DNA from: Phycisphaerae bacterium
Lineage (GTDB): Bacteria; Planctomycetota; Phycisphaerae; UBA1845; UTPLA1
Assembly: GCA_035275405.1 (NCBI GenBank)
Contig: DATEMU010000011.1
Span: forward strand, 1 to 64,000
Length of the DNA: 64,000 nucleotides
Direction: 5' to 3'
Part shown: one piece after another, positions 9,675-18,943 of the stretch
Layout: each line of letters begins with the position of its first letter
How positions within the stretch are numbered: position 1 is the first letter of the stretch
Notes under the pieces: generated by a model
Databases searched by the model: none
What the model was told of the DNA's origin: nothing
The model's input: the letters and a program-made list of their open reading frames with translations, nothing else
Made by a program: the position numbers and the translations under genes

Positions 9675-9815
9675 GGGCCTTTCTCTTGCCTCTGATGACT
9701 CGATGGCTATTGTGGTGCCGAACTGTCAAATATAACGCCTGAGGGGGCGACGATCCATGCGAAGGTACGTCCGCGAAGGCACCGAACCCCGGATGCTGCG
9801 GTTCCCGCATGTCGT

Positions 9816-9844
9816 TTGTTACAGATTGTTTACACGACTACAAT
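9816..9844 (+). promoter_or_regulatory. Sigma-70-type promoter for rnpB
   Basis: A TTGTTA -35 element (9816-9821) and a TACAAT -10 element (9839-9844) are separated by exactly 17 bases. The predicted transcription start, about seven bases downstream, coincides with the 5' end of the RNase P RNA at 9851, which supports both calls. Confidence 0.65.
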
Positions 9845-9850
9845 ACGATC

Positions 9851-10280
9851 GACAGCAGAGTGGGCCAGGCGGTCGCTCGGGGGCTTCGCGCTCCCGGGAG
9901 GAAAGTCCGAACTGGACAGGGCACGGTGATGGCTAACGGCCACCGGCAGCGATGCCCGGGAAAGTGCCACAGAAAAGACACCGCCGATGGATGGAAACAT
10001 CTCAGGCAAGGGTGAAATGGTGCGGTAAGAGCGCACCGCGCGGTTGGTGACAACCGTGGCAGGGTAAACCCCACCGCCAGCAAGCCCACGTAAGCGGCGA
10101 GAGGATGACGGCGTAACGTCTGGGATCCCAGGCGCCGGCGTTCCGCGAGGCGGCCCGTCTCGCACCACGCCGCGGGTAGGGTGCTTGAGCCGATGGGTAA
10201 CCGTCGGCCCAGAGAAATGACCGTCATCGCGGGAGCGATCCCGCGGGACAGAATTCGGCTTACCGGCCCGCTCTGCTGTC
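9851..10280 (+). ncRNA. rnpB: RNase P RNA, bacterial class A
   Basis: This is the catalytic RNA that matures the 5' ends of tRNAs. The universally conserved segments are present in order: GAGGAAAGTCCGAAC (9898-9912), a GGTAAACCCCACC block near 10060-10073, and the 3' AGAGAAATGACCG and ACAGAATTCGGCTTAC segments. The ends pair as helix P1: the first 16 bases (GACAGCAGAGTGGGCC) are complementary to the last 16 with one G-U pair, which fixes the termini at 9851 and 10280. A T-rich tail (ATTTTTCTTC) follows directly and probably terminates transcription. The length of about 430 nt is at the long end for the class. Confidence 0.96.
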
Positions 10281-10374
10281 ATTTTTCTTCGAAGTGACTA
10301 TTATCCCCGGAAGCGGGTTTCCCCGAATTCCTTAGTCCGATTGAACCGGCGTGATTGCCGGGCCGTAGAGACGT

Positions 10375-11763
10375 TTGATTCCTCAAAGAGCCGTGGAAAA
10401 CGCCCAACCAGAAGTCCATATCCAACGAAAGCCCTCCGATCGGGTTTATGCCGCCATTCATTGGACGTGCATGGCGATCATCGGCGCGATCCTGCTAAAC
10501 GGCCTCTTGATCTCGCGGTGGTGGCCGATGCCGCGACCGGTCGGGTTTCGGGTGTTCGTATTCATGTTGCTGACATTCAATGTGTTGTGGTGGTCGATCG
10601 CTGATCGGCGGATCGCCCGGCACATCGCGTCGGCTCGGCTGGCGCGTTGGCTGCGTTGGGGGATCGTCGGGTTTTGCGGGGCACTAAATTTACCGATTTT
10701 TTACGGGCTCGTGGTCGGTCGGGTTCCGCCGCTCGTTTCGAATCCGACGTGGTACACCGCGGCAGTGACGCTGTGGCACGTGGCCCTGCCAATGGCGCTG
10801 CCCCTTGTCGCTTCGGTTCGGCTGGCCGCGCTGGGCGCTCAGGCGCTGGCGCGTCGCACATTTACCGAGCCAACGGCGGCGAGCGTCCGTGAGAATGAAG
10901 TGTTTGATCCCACGCGCCGGGCGCTGCTGAAAACCGCGTTTGCTTCCGTACCGGTGGCCATGCTGGCCGGCGGGACGGCCTGGGGGCGCTGGCAGATCGG
11001 CGGATTCAATGTCCATCGCCACGCGCTGGCGGCGCCGTGGCTGCCGGATCGACTCAAGGGGCTCACGATCACGCAGGTCAGCGATCTGCACGTCGGCCGG
11101 CTCTATCGGCCCGACATGCTCGCGCACCTGGTCGAGCAGGTGAACGGCTTGAAGAGCGACATTATCGTGGTGACGGGCGATGTCGTGGACAGTTCCAACC
11201 AGATGCTGCCGCCGGCGATTGACGCGCTAGGGCAATTTACTTCGCGCCATGGCACGTACCTTTGCATGGGCAATCACGACGAGTTCGACGACCGGCTGGA
11301 GTTCATTCGGGCCGTGCGCGAGCGGCTGCCTCTGCTCATCAACGAGCGGCGGACCCTGGAGATCGGCGGCGAGCGGTTGACGCTGGCGGGCGTGGATTAT
11401 GCGAACGAGCCGGAGCCGACGCGCCGCCGGGCCGGCGATATCGCCAACGTCGCGGAAACACTGAAGGGACACGACGCGCAAAGCGACGGGCCGGTGATTG
11501 CCCTCGCGCACCATCCGCATACGTGGGACATCCTGCAATTGCACGGCGTTCCATTGACGCTCTCCGGTCACACCCACGGCGGTCAGATCATGATGACACC
11601 GCCGGGCGGGGTCGACCTCGGATTGGGCCGGGCCCTGTTCCGCTACATCCGAGGCTTTTACCGAACCGACGAAAGCACGCTCTTCGTCAACAGCGGCGTG
11701 GGGAACTGGTTCCCAATTCGCATTAACGCGCCGGCGGAGATCGTGCAGATTCAACTCGTTTAG
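10375..11763 (+). CDS. Membrane-anchored calcineurin-type metallophosphoesterase
   Basis: The 462-residue protein resembles the YkuE/YaeI group of membrane phosphoesterases. Residues 20-165 contain about four hydrophobic helices. An RRALLKTAF segment followed by a hydrophobic stretch near 180-205 looks like an internal Tat-type anchor. The soluble domain has the complete metal-binding set: SDLHVGR, GDVVD, GNHDEF, a histidine in ALAHHPH and GHTHGGQ. The substrate is unknown; related enzymes act on lipid-linked pyrophosphates or on peptidoglycan precursors. The start is uncertain: a TTG at 10375 gives the longest form, and a GTG at 10393 has an AAAGAG motif in front of it. Confidence 0.88.
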   Translation: MIPQRAVENAQPEVHIQRKPSDRVYAAIHWTCMAIIGAILLNGLLISRWWPMPRPVGFRVFVFMLLTFNVLWWSIADRRIARHIASARLARWLRWGIVGFCGALNLPIFYGLVVGRVPPLVSNPTWYTAAVTLWHVALPMALPLVASVRLAALGAQALARRTFTEPTAASVRENEVFDPTRRALLKTAFASVPVAMLAGGTAWGRWQIGGFNVHRHALAAPWLPDRLKGLTITQVSDLHVGRLYRPDMLAHLVEQVNGLKSDIIVVTGDVVDSSNQMLPPAIDALGQFTSRHGTYLCMGNHDEFDDRLEFIRAVRERLPLLINERRTLEIGGERLTLAGVDYANEPEPTRRRAGDIANVAETLKGHDAQSDGPVIALAHHPHTWDILQLHGVPLTLSGHTHGGQIMMTPPGGVDLGLGRALFRYIRGFYRTDESTLFVNSGVGNWFPIRINAPAEIVQIQLV

Positions 11764-11908
11764 ACGGCTTCGCCCTTCATCTACCGCCGGCAGGGGCGCC
11801 GACCGCTACGGGGGATTCCCGCGATTATTGCGCGTTCCGCCTGCCGTTCTCCCACGGCGAATACCACCGATATAGGGACTGGGAATTCGCTGAATCGGGA
11901 CCCCGCGC

Positions 11909-13000
11909 TTGCCTTCGTTTTGGGATCGCCATCGACGTCGCGTCGTTCTTTGCGCTTTCTGCGCGATGAGCCTCCTCGCCGTTGAGATGATCGTCCGCCG
12001 CTCGCTTCCGGCGTTGCAGGCTTACGACATCGCGATCTACCAGCGCGCTCAGGACGGATTGGGGTCCGCGGACCGGCCGGAAATCATCCTGATGGGTTCG
12101 TCGCGGGCGCGCTTCGCACTGGACCCCTCCGTCTTCGAGGAGATTCTCGGCCGCTCGGCGTACAACGTCGCGCTCTCCGGATCGAAGGTCGTTGAATGGT
12201 CGGTCCTCGTCCGGAGACTTTTCGAGGATTACACGCCCCGCGCCGTGGTGATTGGAATCAACGCCGGCGAGGTCCGCGCCGAATACCTTCCCACCGAAGC
12301 CGCGCTGCACTTGTTCGAGTTCGACGACTTAAGGGAGTCCATTTACACGGATGGTTTTTCGCTCGACGTCGTGGGCGCCTATGCGCGTCGCTCCCTCGGT
12401 CCGTGGTGCAAGACCTACGACCACCGGTACGAGATCCTCTCCTGGGGACAGGAACGGCTCGCGGCGGTCCTGCCCAAGCACGCCCAACTCGCCCGGGAAC
12501 TCCGCGAGCGCGCCGCGGCGCCTCGGCCTCCAAGCGGGTATGACCATCCCTGGAGTCACGGGCGACGGCTCAAGGATCTTCTCCAGAAGGAGATGGACGA
12601 TTATCTTTCCGAAAGGGAATTCCATATTCCCCACCATCGGCCGGATGCCTCAACTTTTGTCCGTCTGAACAACCTGCTCCACGAACTCCAAGGCCGGGGT
12701 ATCCGCGTCGTGGTCGCCTACATCCCCAACAGTCCGCGAACGGAAGAGCGGTGGCGGGACGTCGAGGCGCGGATGATCGGCCAGATCGCGCGGACGTGCC
12801 GAGCCCAGGGCGTCCTTTTCCTGCACTGGGATCAGGCACAAATGCCGCGGTCGGATCAGGACTATCTAGACGAAACGCACGTCGGCTGGCCGCTGGCCTG
12901 CGAACTCAGCCGCCGCATTGCTGAACAGATCGAGTCGTTGGCCTTGCTGGAAGACCCGACGCCCTCCGCCCGGCTGGCGTCCAGCGAGGTGGAACCGTGA
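11909..13000 (+). CDS. SGNH-hydrolase-like partner of an MBOAT acyltransferase
   Basis: The 363-residue protein has an N-terminal membrane anchor (about residues 8-28) and a soluble SGNH-fold domain. The nucleophile block is visible as LMGSSRARFALDP near residue 62-74, and the C-terminal Asp-x-x-His as LDETHVGW near 317-324. Such proteins accept an acyl group from a membrane-bound MBOAT protein and pass it to an extracellular polymer, as AlgJ/AlgX do with alginate. That role is inferred from the gene directly downstream, which overlaps this one by four bases (GTGA). The start is a TTG codon at 11909, just before the hydrophobic helix; it is the best candidate but lacks a strong ribosome-binding site. 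Confidence 0.72.
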   Translation: MPSFWDRHRRRVVLCAFCAMSLLAVEMIVRRSLPALQAYDIAIYQRAQDGLGSADRPEIILMGSSRARFALDPSVFEEILGRSAYNVALSGSKVVEWSVLVRRLFEDYTPRAVVIGINAGEVRAEYLPTEAALHLFEFDDLRESIYTDGFSLDVVGAYARRSLGPWCKTYDHRYEILSWGQERLAAVLPKHAQLARELRERAAAPRPPSGYDHPWSHGRRLKDLLQKEMDDYLSEREFHIPHHRPDASTFVRLNNLLHELQGRGIRVVVAYIPNSPRTEERWRDVEARMIGQIARTCRAQGVLFLHWDQAQMPRSDQDYLDETHVGWPLACELSRRIAEQIESLALLEDPTPSARLASSEVEP

Positions 13001-14469
13001 TTTTCTCCAGTTGGCTCTTCGCCTTCTACTTCGTCGCCGTCTTCGGCGTCTACTGGGGCCTGCGCACGCGGCGAAGTCGCCACGTCTTCCTCTTGCTGGC
13101 CAGTTGCGTTTTTTACATGACGTGGAATCCGTGGCTGATCCTGCTGATTTTCGGCACGATCGCGATCGACTATGCCGCCGCCCTGATGATCGATCGATCC
13201 GACCGGACGTCGCGGCGCAAGGCGGTCTTGCTGGTCAGTCTGGTCTCCAACCTCGGCGTTCTCGCCGTCTTCAAGTACGCCGACTTCTTCATCCTCTCCT
13301 TCCGCGATCTGCTGCAGACGTTCGGGTTCCACAGCGATCTGCAAACGCTCTCCATCCTCCTCCCGGTCGGCATCAGCTTTTTCACTTTTCAGTCCCTCAG
13401 CTACACGGTCGACGTGTATCGACGCGTCATCCCGCCGGTCCGGTCGTTTGTTGATTTTTCCCTGTTCGTGATGTTTTTCCCGCAGCTCGTCGCCGGGCCG
13501 ATCGTCAAGGCCCGCGACTTCCTGCCTCAGCTCGAGACCATTAAGCGTTTCGACTGGCGGCGCATCGACGCCGGGATCGTCCTCTTCATGATCGGTCTCA
13601 CCAAGAAGCTGCTCATCGCCGACCAGCTCGCCACGCTCGTCGATCCGGTCTTTGCCGACCCGACGCGCTATTCGACGCGCGATCTGTGGCTGGCGATGTT
13701 CTGCTACGGGGGCCAGATCTACTGCGATTTCTCGGGATACACGGACATGGCTATCGCCTGCGCCCGGATGATGGGCTTCGAACTCTTCGAGAACTTCGCC
13801 AATCCGTACCTGGCGACGAGCCTCGTTGACTTCTGGCGGCGCTGGCACATCTCGCTCTCCACGTGGCTGCGCGACTACCTCTACATCCCGCTCGGCGGCT
13901 CGCGCTTCGGAAAATGGCTCACCTATCGCAATCTCATGATCACGATGCTGCTCGGCGGGCTGTGGCACGGCGCGAGTTGGACGTTCGTCATCTGGGGCGC
14001 GATTCACGGCCTCGCGCTCTCTATTAACAAGGCTTTCGGCAGACGAAGCGACGCGAACCTCTCCGGCGCCGGGCCAACGCGCTATCTCCGCACGGCTTCC
14101 TGTTGGGCGTTGACACTTCTCGTCGTCCACATTGCCTGGGTCTTCTTCCGCTGCCAGCCGGTCACGCCGGTCGGCGCGCCGGAGCCCGAGCCGACCGTCG
14201 TGGCGCTTCAACGCGCGGCCTACTTCGTCACGCACCTTTTCGTCGCCGCCGAGCCCGACCGGCCCGTTTGGATCATGAACAAGATCCCGATGGTTCTCGC
14301 GCTCGCCCTGATGTTCGGGATGCAGCTTTACGATGAGTGGACCCGCCACGGCCGACCGGGGTTGCGCCTGCCCGCCCCCCTCGCGGGCATCGGCTACGCC
14401 GCATGGCTCTTTGCGCTGCTGATCCTCAGCCCCGCCAACACCAGCCCATTTATCTACTTTCAGTTCTGA
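12997..14469 (+). CDS. MBOAT-family membrane O-acyltransferase, AlgI-like
   Basis: This 490-residue polytopic membrane protein belongs to the MBOAT family and probably transfers acetyl groups across the membrane for modification of an exopolysaccharide or cell-wall polymer. The family signatures are clear: PQLVAGPIVKARDFLPQL near residue 161-178, YCDFSGYTDMAIACARMMGF near 243-262, FWRRWHISLSTWLRDYLYIP near 279-300, and the catalytic-histidine block GGLWHGASWTFVIWGAIHG near 325-343. It starts with a GTG that overlaps the stop of the SGNH gene, so the two are translationally coupled. The polymer substrate cannot be read from this window. Confidence 0.92.
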   Translation: MIFSSWLFAFYFVAVFGVYWGLRTRRSRHVFLLLASCVFYMTWNPWLILLIFGTIAIDYAAALMIDRSDRTSRRKAVLLVSLVSNLGVLAVFKYADFFILSFRDLLQTFGFHSDLQTLSILLPVGISFFTFQSLSYTVDVYRRVIPPVRSFVDFSLFVMFFPQLVAGPIVKARDFLPQLETIKRFDWRRIDAGIVLFMIGLTKKLLIADQLATLVDPVFADPTRYSTRDLWLAMFCYGGQIYCDFSGYTDMAIACARMMGFELFENFANPYLATSLVDFWRRWHISLSTWLRDYLYIPLGGSRFGKWLTYRNLMITMLLGGLWHGASWTFVIWGAIHGLALSINKAFGRRSDANLSGAGPTRYLRTASCWALTLLVVHIAWVFFRCQPVTPVGAPEPEPTVVALQRAAYFVTHLFVAAEPDRPVWIMNKIPMVLALALMFGMQLYDEWTRHGRPGLRLPAPLAGIGYAAWLFALLILSPANTSPFIYFQF

Positions 14470-14553
14470 TTGCATCCGTTCGGCGCACCTCTGCCTTGCC
14501 AGGCGATCCCGTCAGTCGTACGATTGCGGCCGCATTTGATGCAAGAGAAGAAC

Positions 14554-15051
14554 ATGTCCACGCTTGATCTCCTGATCGAACGACTGCAAACGGCCCGGAA
14601 ATGGACATGCAACCTCCTCGCCGATTTTGAGGAGGCGCGGTGGTTTGATCCGCCGGCGCCGGGCGTGGGGCATGTCGCGTGGCAGGTGGGCCATCTCGCC
14701 GCGTCGCAGGTTGTGCTGGTTCACGTGCGCTGTTTCGATCGCACGTACACAGATCATTTGTCGGCGGCCTTCCGCGATCAATTTGGACGCGGGTCCACGC
14801 CGGTGGCCAACCCCGCGGCCTATCCGGCGATTTCCGACATCCGCGCCGCGTTTGACCGTATTCACCAGGAGGCCGTCGAACTGATTTCCGGGATGAGCCC
14901 GGACGAATTGGATTCCCCTACGACAGGCGAGCCCCATCCGATGTTCAACACCCGGGCGGAAGCCATCGGCATGGCGGCGATGCACGAGTCCTTTCACGCA
15001 GGCCAGATTGCCCTGATCCGCCGGCTGGCCGGCAAAGCGCCGTTGCGATAA
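14554..15051 (+). CDS. DinB-fold metalloenzyme of unknown substrate
   Basis: The 165-residue protein is a four-helix DinB/YfiT-type protein. The three metal-ligand histidines are in place: WQVGHLAAS near residue 44-52 and MHESFHAGQ near residue 142-150. DinB-fold proteins include bacillithiol and mycothiol transferases; nothing here identifies the thiol used. I chose the ATG at 14554 because AAGAGAAG lies six bases upstream; the frame extends further upstream to 14470 but that segment looks non-coding. The gene stands alone between the acetylation pair and the signalling block. Confidence 0.82.
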   Translation: MSTLDLLIERLQTARKWTCNLLADFEEARWFDPPAPGVGHVAWQVGHLAASQVVLVHVRCFDRTYTDHLSAAFRDQFGRGSTPVANPAAYPAISDIRAAFDRIHQEAVELISGMSPDELDSPTTGEPHPMFNTRAEAIGMAAMHESFHAGQIALIRRLAGKAPLR

Positions 15052-15209
15052 ATTCGTGTTAAGGTGCGCTTGGTTTCCCATTCGTCGGGGTGAACCGGGC
15101 CGTTCCACCTGTCCCTACGACTGTTCCCATAGGCATCTCCGCGCCAAGGGCGTAGAATTACCCGACGGCATTTGCACTTCCCGCCGCTCCGTCGATTTGG
15201 ATCGCGAAA

Positions 15210-18200
15210 ATGAGTTCCCAGAAGAGAACCCGGAAAAGGAAGGCACAACCTCGGCGCGTCAAGCGGCCGGCGACCGCCCAAACGGCCGCGAAGGCGACGG
15301 GCCCGACCCGTTCGCAAAACCCGGGTCACGTCTGCCCCATCGTCGGCATTGGAGCATCGGCCGGAGGTTTGGACGCGCTCAAGCAATTCTTCCAGGGCAT
15401 GCCGCCCGACAGCGGAGCGGCGTTTGTCCTGATCCAACATCTGGATCCGACGCACGAGAGCCTGACGGCGGAATTGCTGGGCGCGCAAACGCAGATGAGC
15501 GTGGTCCAGGTCCAGCGGGCGATGGCGGTCGAGCCCAATCACGTCTACGTTATTCCCCCCAACAAATACCTGAGCGTAAAAGACGGGACGCTTCGCCTGA
15601 CGGAGCCACTCGAACAGCGCTGGATGCGCATGCCCGTCGATTATTTCCTGCGCTCGCTGGCACAGGACTGCAAGGAGCGGGCGATCGGCATCATCCTCTC
15701 CGGCACGGGCACGGACGGCACGCTGGGCCTGAAAGAAGTCAAGGCCAGCGGAGGTCTGACGATCGCGCAGGAACTGGGGACGGCCCAATACGATGGCATG
15801 CCGCGCTCGGCCATCGCCTCGGGGGCGGTGGATCAGGTGCTCGCGCTCGCGGACATGCCGAAGGTCCTGGTCGGCTATATCGGCCACCCGTATGTCTGTC
15901 CACGGCCGGCGCCGGAGAAGTCGGCGGCGGAGGGCGACGAGGACAAGCTAGACGCGGTGATTGCGATCCTTCGAACGCGGGCAAAATTCGATTTTGGCTC
16001 CTACAAGAAGGGCACATTGTCGCGGCGCATTCACCGGCGCATGAGCCTGCGGCACATCGACCGCATCAAGGACTACGTTGACGAGTTGCGCCGGGACCCG
16101 GCCGAGGTCTCCGCGCTTCAAAAGGACTTGTTCATCAACGTGACGAGTTTCTTCCGGGAGCCCGAGTCCTGGGACGCCCTCCAGGAACAGGTCATTGCCC
16201 CGTTAGTTCGAGAGAAGGGCCGGAACGACGCGATCCGTGTCTGGGTGCCGGGCTGCGCCACGGGGGAAGAGGCGTTTTCCATCGGCATGCTGTTGATTGA
16301 GGAGTGCCAGCGGGCGAAAAAGGCCTGTCCGTTGCAAATCTTCGCGTCCGATGTCGATGCCGACGCCCTGGACGTCGCCCGGAACAGCCTTTATCCCGAG
16401 AGCATCGCCGCGGATGTGCCTCCCGAGCGACTGCGCCGGTTCTTCGTCAAGGGCGAACATTCCTACCGCGTGACCAAGGAACTCCGCGAAGCGGTCATTT
16501 TTGCGCAGCAGAACGTCCTCTCCGACCCGCCCTTCTCCCGGATTGATCTCGTCAGTTGCCGGAACCTGATGATTTATCTGGAGCCGGAGGTGCAGAAAAG
16601 AATCCGTCAGTTGATTCACTTCGCCCTGAACGATCGGGGCTACCTGATCCTGGGTTCGGCGGAATCCATCGGGGCGCGGGACGATCTGTTTCGGCCGGTG
16701 TCGAAGAAGTGGCACATTTATCGGCGCATCGGCGCCGCCCGCCCTGATCAAACCCCATTTTCGCTGGACTCGTCACGGCGCGCGCCCGCGCTGCCGGCTT
16801 CGATCGCGCCCGCCTCCACCGGCGCCCGGCTCCTCGCCGCGCAAAAGATCATTCTCGACCGCTACGCGCCGGCCTGCGTGGTCATCAACCGGAAGTATGA
16901 GATCCTTCATTTTTCCGGCCCGACGCAGGACTACCTCTTGCAGCCGCCGGGCGCTCCGACTCAGGACCTTTTGCTCAAGGCGCGAGAAGGACTGCATACG
17001 CGGCTTCGCGGGGCTGTTCACAAGGCCGTGAACGATAATAGGGCCGTCATTGTTCATAACGTCCGTGTTCGGCGGGGCAAGTCGCTTTACCCGATCAAGA
17101 TCCGCGTCGAACCGGTCCACGGCGCCCAGCAGCCGGACGGACTGCTGCTGGTCTCGTTCGAGGACGAGACCGTTCCGCCGGTGGAGCCGACCACGAAGCC
17201 GCCGGCTCGCCAGGGACGAAAACGGACCGTTCCTGCGCCGACAGTCACAGCCGAGGATTCCCTGGTTCATCAATTGGAATCGGAGTTGCGGGCGACGCGC
17301 GAAGACCTGCAAAGTACGATTGAAGAACTGGAAACTTCGAATGAGGAGTTGAAGGCCTCCAACGAAGAGGTGATGTCGGCCAACGAGGAGCTTCAGTCCA
17401 CCAATGAGGAACTGGAGACGTCCAAGGAAGAGCTTCAGTCGGTGAACGAGGAGTTGGCGACGGTCAATACCCAACTGGAAGCCAAGGTGGGAGAGCTGGA
17501 GACGACCAACGATGACTTGAACAATCTGCTGGCGAACACGGAGTTGCCGGCGTTGTTCCTCGACACGGAGTTTCGCATCCGGCGCTTCACGCCGGCGATG
17601 ACGCGCCTGGTGCGGCTCATCCCGTCCGACGTGGGACGGTCTGTCCGCGATTTTTCATCAATTCTGGTCAGCGAGGAACTGCTTGGCGCCGCGCAGAACG
17701 TCCTGGATCGGCTCACGCCTCATGAGACGGAGATTGAAAACGACGGCCACTGGTGGGTCCGCCGCATCCTGCCGTTTCGAACGGAGTCCAACCGTATCGA
17801 AGGGGTGGTGATCACGTTCCTCGACTTCACGCGCCGGAAGAAGGATGAAGAGAAGATCTGGCTGCTCAATCGCCAATTGGAGGAGCGGGTCAACCAGCGA
17901 ACCGTGGAACTGGAGGCGGCGCACTCGCGTTTGGAGTCGATCCTCGCCCACGTCGCCGACGGAATCATCACCTTCACCGAAGACGGCGCGATCGAGTCCT
18001 TTAACGCGGCGGCGGAAGAGATTTTCGGCTACGAGGCATCGGGCGTTGTGGGGAAGAAGATCGACCAGCTCCTGCTGTGGCCCCGGAGCGCCGGATTCAT
18101 GACCGACCTGCTCGCCCGCGGCCAGGCGTCCGTCAACCGCGACATCTCGGGCCGGCGCAAGGATGGAACCCTGGTGCCGCTGGACCTGCTGGTCAACGAA

Positions 18201-18932
18201 GTCCGCATGGGCACGCAGCGGCTGTTTATTGCCAGCGTGCGCGACCTGACCGACCGGAAGCGGAAAGAAAAGGAAATGCAGGATTTGGAAAAGACGCTGG
18301 CGACGCTCTCATCCGCCGAGCGCCAGCGCGTGGGGCTGGAATTGCACGATCATATCGGCCAGCTGCTCACCGGGACGGCCATGCTCGCCCGGAGCATGGA
18401 GCAGCGACTGCAATCCATCTCCTCGGTGGACGCCGGGAACGCGGCCGCCATGGTGGACCAGCTTCAGGACGCCCATCGGCGCATTCGCGATCTGGCCCGC
18501 GGCCTGGCCCCCATCACGGCGACGCACAAAGGATTGCCCGACGCCTTCGCCGAATTGGCGCGCAACACGGAGGCGATTCACGGCATTCCCTGCACCTATC
18601 AAGGTGTCGAAGACGTGGTGATTGATTGGCTTGAGGCATGCGATCATCTGTATCGCATCGCCCAGGAAGCGGTGACCAATGCGGTGCGACATGCGCGGCC
18701 GAGGCACCTGTGGATTTCCTTCCAACGCAATGGCGACGGGCTTACCTTGTCGGTTGAAGATGATGGCGAAGGCCTGCCCCTCAATGTGGAGAACTCTGAC
18801 GGCATCGGCCATCGAATCATGCGCTATCGGGCGGAGCTGATTGGAGGCCGCCTGGACATTGGACCGGGACGCGACGGTGGAACACGAGTACGCTGCGTGT
18901 TTCCGCTCAAGCCCGCGACGTCGAAAAAGTGA
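15210..18932 (+). CDS. CheB-CheR-PAS hybrid sensor histidine kinase
   Basis: A 1240-residue cytosolic fusion. After a basic tail, residues about 40-230 form a CheB-type methylesterase with the triad S50 (GASAGG), H77 (QHLDP) and D169 (SGTGTDG). Residues about 245-500 form a CheR methyltransferase with the SAM-binding block WVPGCATGEEAFS and the SCRNLMIYL motif. A PAS-like domain (about 537-660) precedes a long coiled coil of NEEL heptads (about 687-773). Two further PAS domains follow (about 775-900 and 915-1025), then a HisKA_3 phosphoacceptor ELHDHIGQLLTG near 1044 and an HATPase with SVEDDGEGLP near 1187. No membrane segment is visible. Use of HisKA_3, rather than HisKA, fits the NarL-type regulator encoded directly downstream. 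The ATG at 15210 precedes the first conserved domain by 40 residues. Confidence 0.93.
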   Translation: MSSQKRTRKRKAQPRRVKRPATAQTAAKATGPTRSQNPGHVCPIVGIGASAGGLDALKQFFQGMPPDSGAAFVLIQHLDPTHESLTAELLGAQTQMSVVQVQRAMAVEPNHVYVIPPNKYLSVKDGTLRLTEPLEQRWMRMPVDYFLRSLAQDCKERAIGIILSGTGTDGTLGLKEVKASGGLTIAQELGTAQYDGMPRSAIASGAVDQVLALADMPKVLVGYIGHPYVCPRPAPEKSAAEGDEDKLDAVIAILRTRAKFDFGSYKKGTLSRRIHRRMSLRHIDRIKDYVDELRRDPAEVSALQKDLFINVTSFFREPESWDALQEQVIAPLVREKGRNDAIRVWVPGCATGEEAFSIGMLLIEECQRAKKACPLQIFASDVDADALDVARNSLYPESIAADVPPERLRRFFVKGEHSYRVTKELREAVIFAQQNVLSDPPFSRIDLVSCRNLMIYLEPEVQKRIRQLIHFALNDRGYLILGSAESIGARDDLFRPVSKKWHIYRRIGAARPDQTPFSLDSSRRAPALPASIAPASTGARLLAAQKIILDRYAPACVVINRKYEILHFSGPTQDYLLQPPGAPTQDLLLKAREGLHTRLRGAVHKAVNDNRAVIVHNVRVRRGKSLYPIKIRVEPVHGAQQPDGLLLVSFEDETVPPVEPTTKPPARQGRKRTVPAPTVTAEDSLVHQLESELRATREDLQSTIEELETSNEELKASNEEVMSANEELQSTNEELETSKEELQSVNEELATVNTQLEAKVGELETTNDDLNNLLANTELPALFLDTEFRIRRFTPAMTRLVRLIPSDVGRSVRDFSSILVSEELLGAAQNVLDRLTPHETEIENDGHWWVRRILPFRTESNRIEGVVITFLDFTRRKKDEEKIWLLNRQLEERVNQRTVELEAAHSRLESILAHVADGIITFTEDGAIESFNAAAEEIFGYEASGVVGKKIDQLLLWPRSAGFMTDLLARGQASVNRDISGRRKDGTLVPLDLLVNEVRMGTQRLFIASVRDLTDRKRKEKEMQDLEKTLATLSSAERQRVGLELHDHIGQLLTGTAMLARSMEQRLQSISSVDAGNAAAMVDQLQDAHRRIRDLARGLAPITATHKGLPDAFAELARNTEAIHGIPCTYQGVEDVVIDWLEACDHLYRIAQEAVTNAVRHARPRHLWISFQRNGDGLTLSVEDDGEGLPLNVENSDGIGHRIMRYRAELIGGRLDIGPGRDGGTRVRCVFPLKPATSKK

Positions 18933-18943
18933 GAAGACGAACC

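Noticed and set aside
9830..10282. Open frames across 9830-10282 on the minus strand
   Set aside because: The region is RNase P RNA with paired ends and universally conserved blocks.
12862..14475. 537-codon minus-strand open frame
   Set aside because: It lies exactly opposite the MBOAT and SGNH genes, which have clear motifs. The product is charged, low in hydrophobic residues and has no family.
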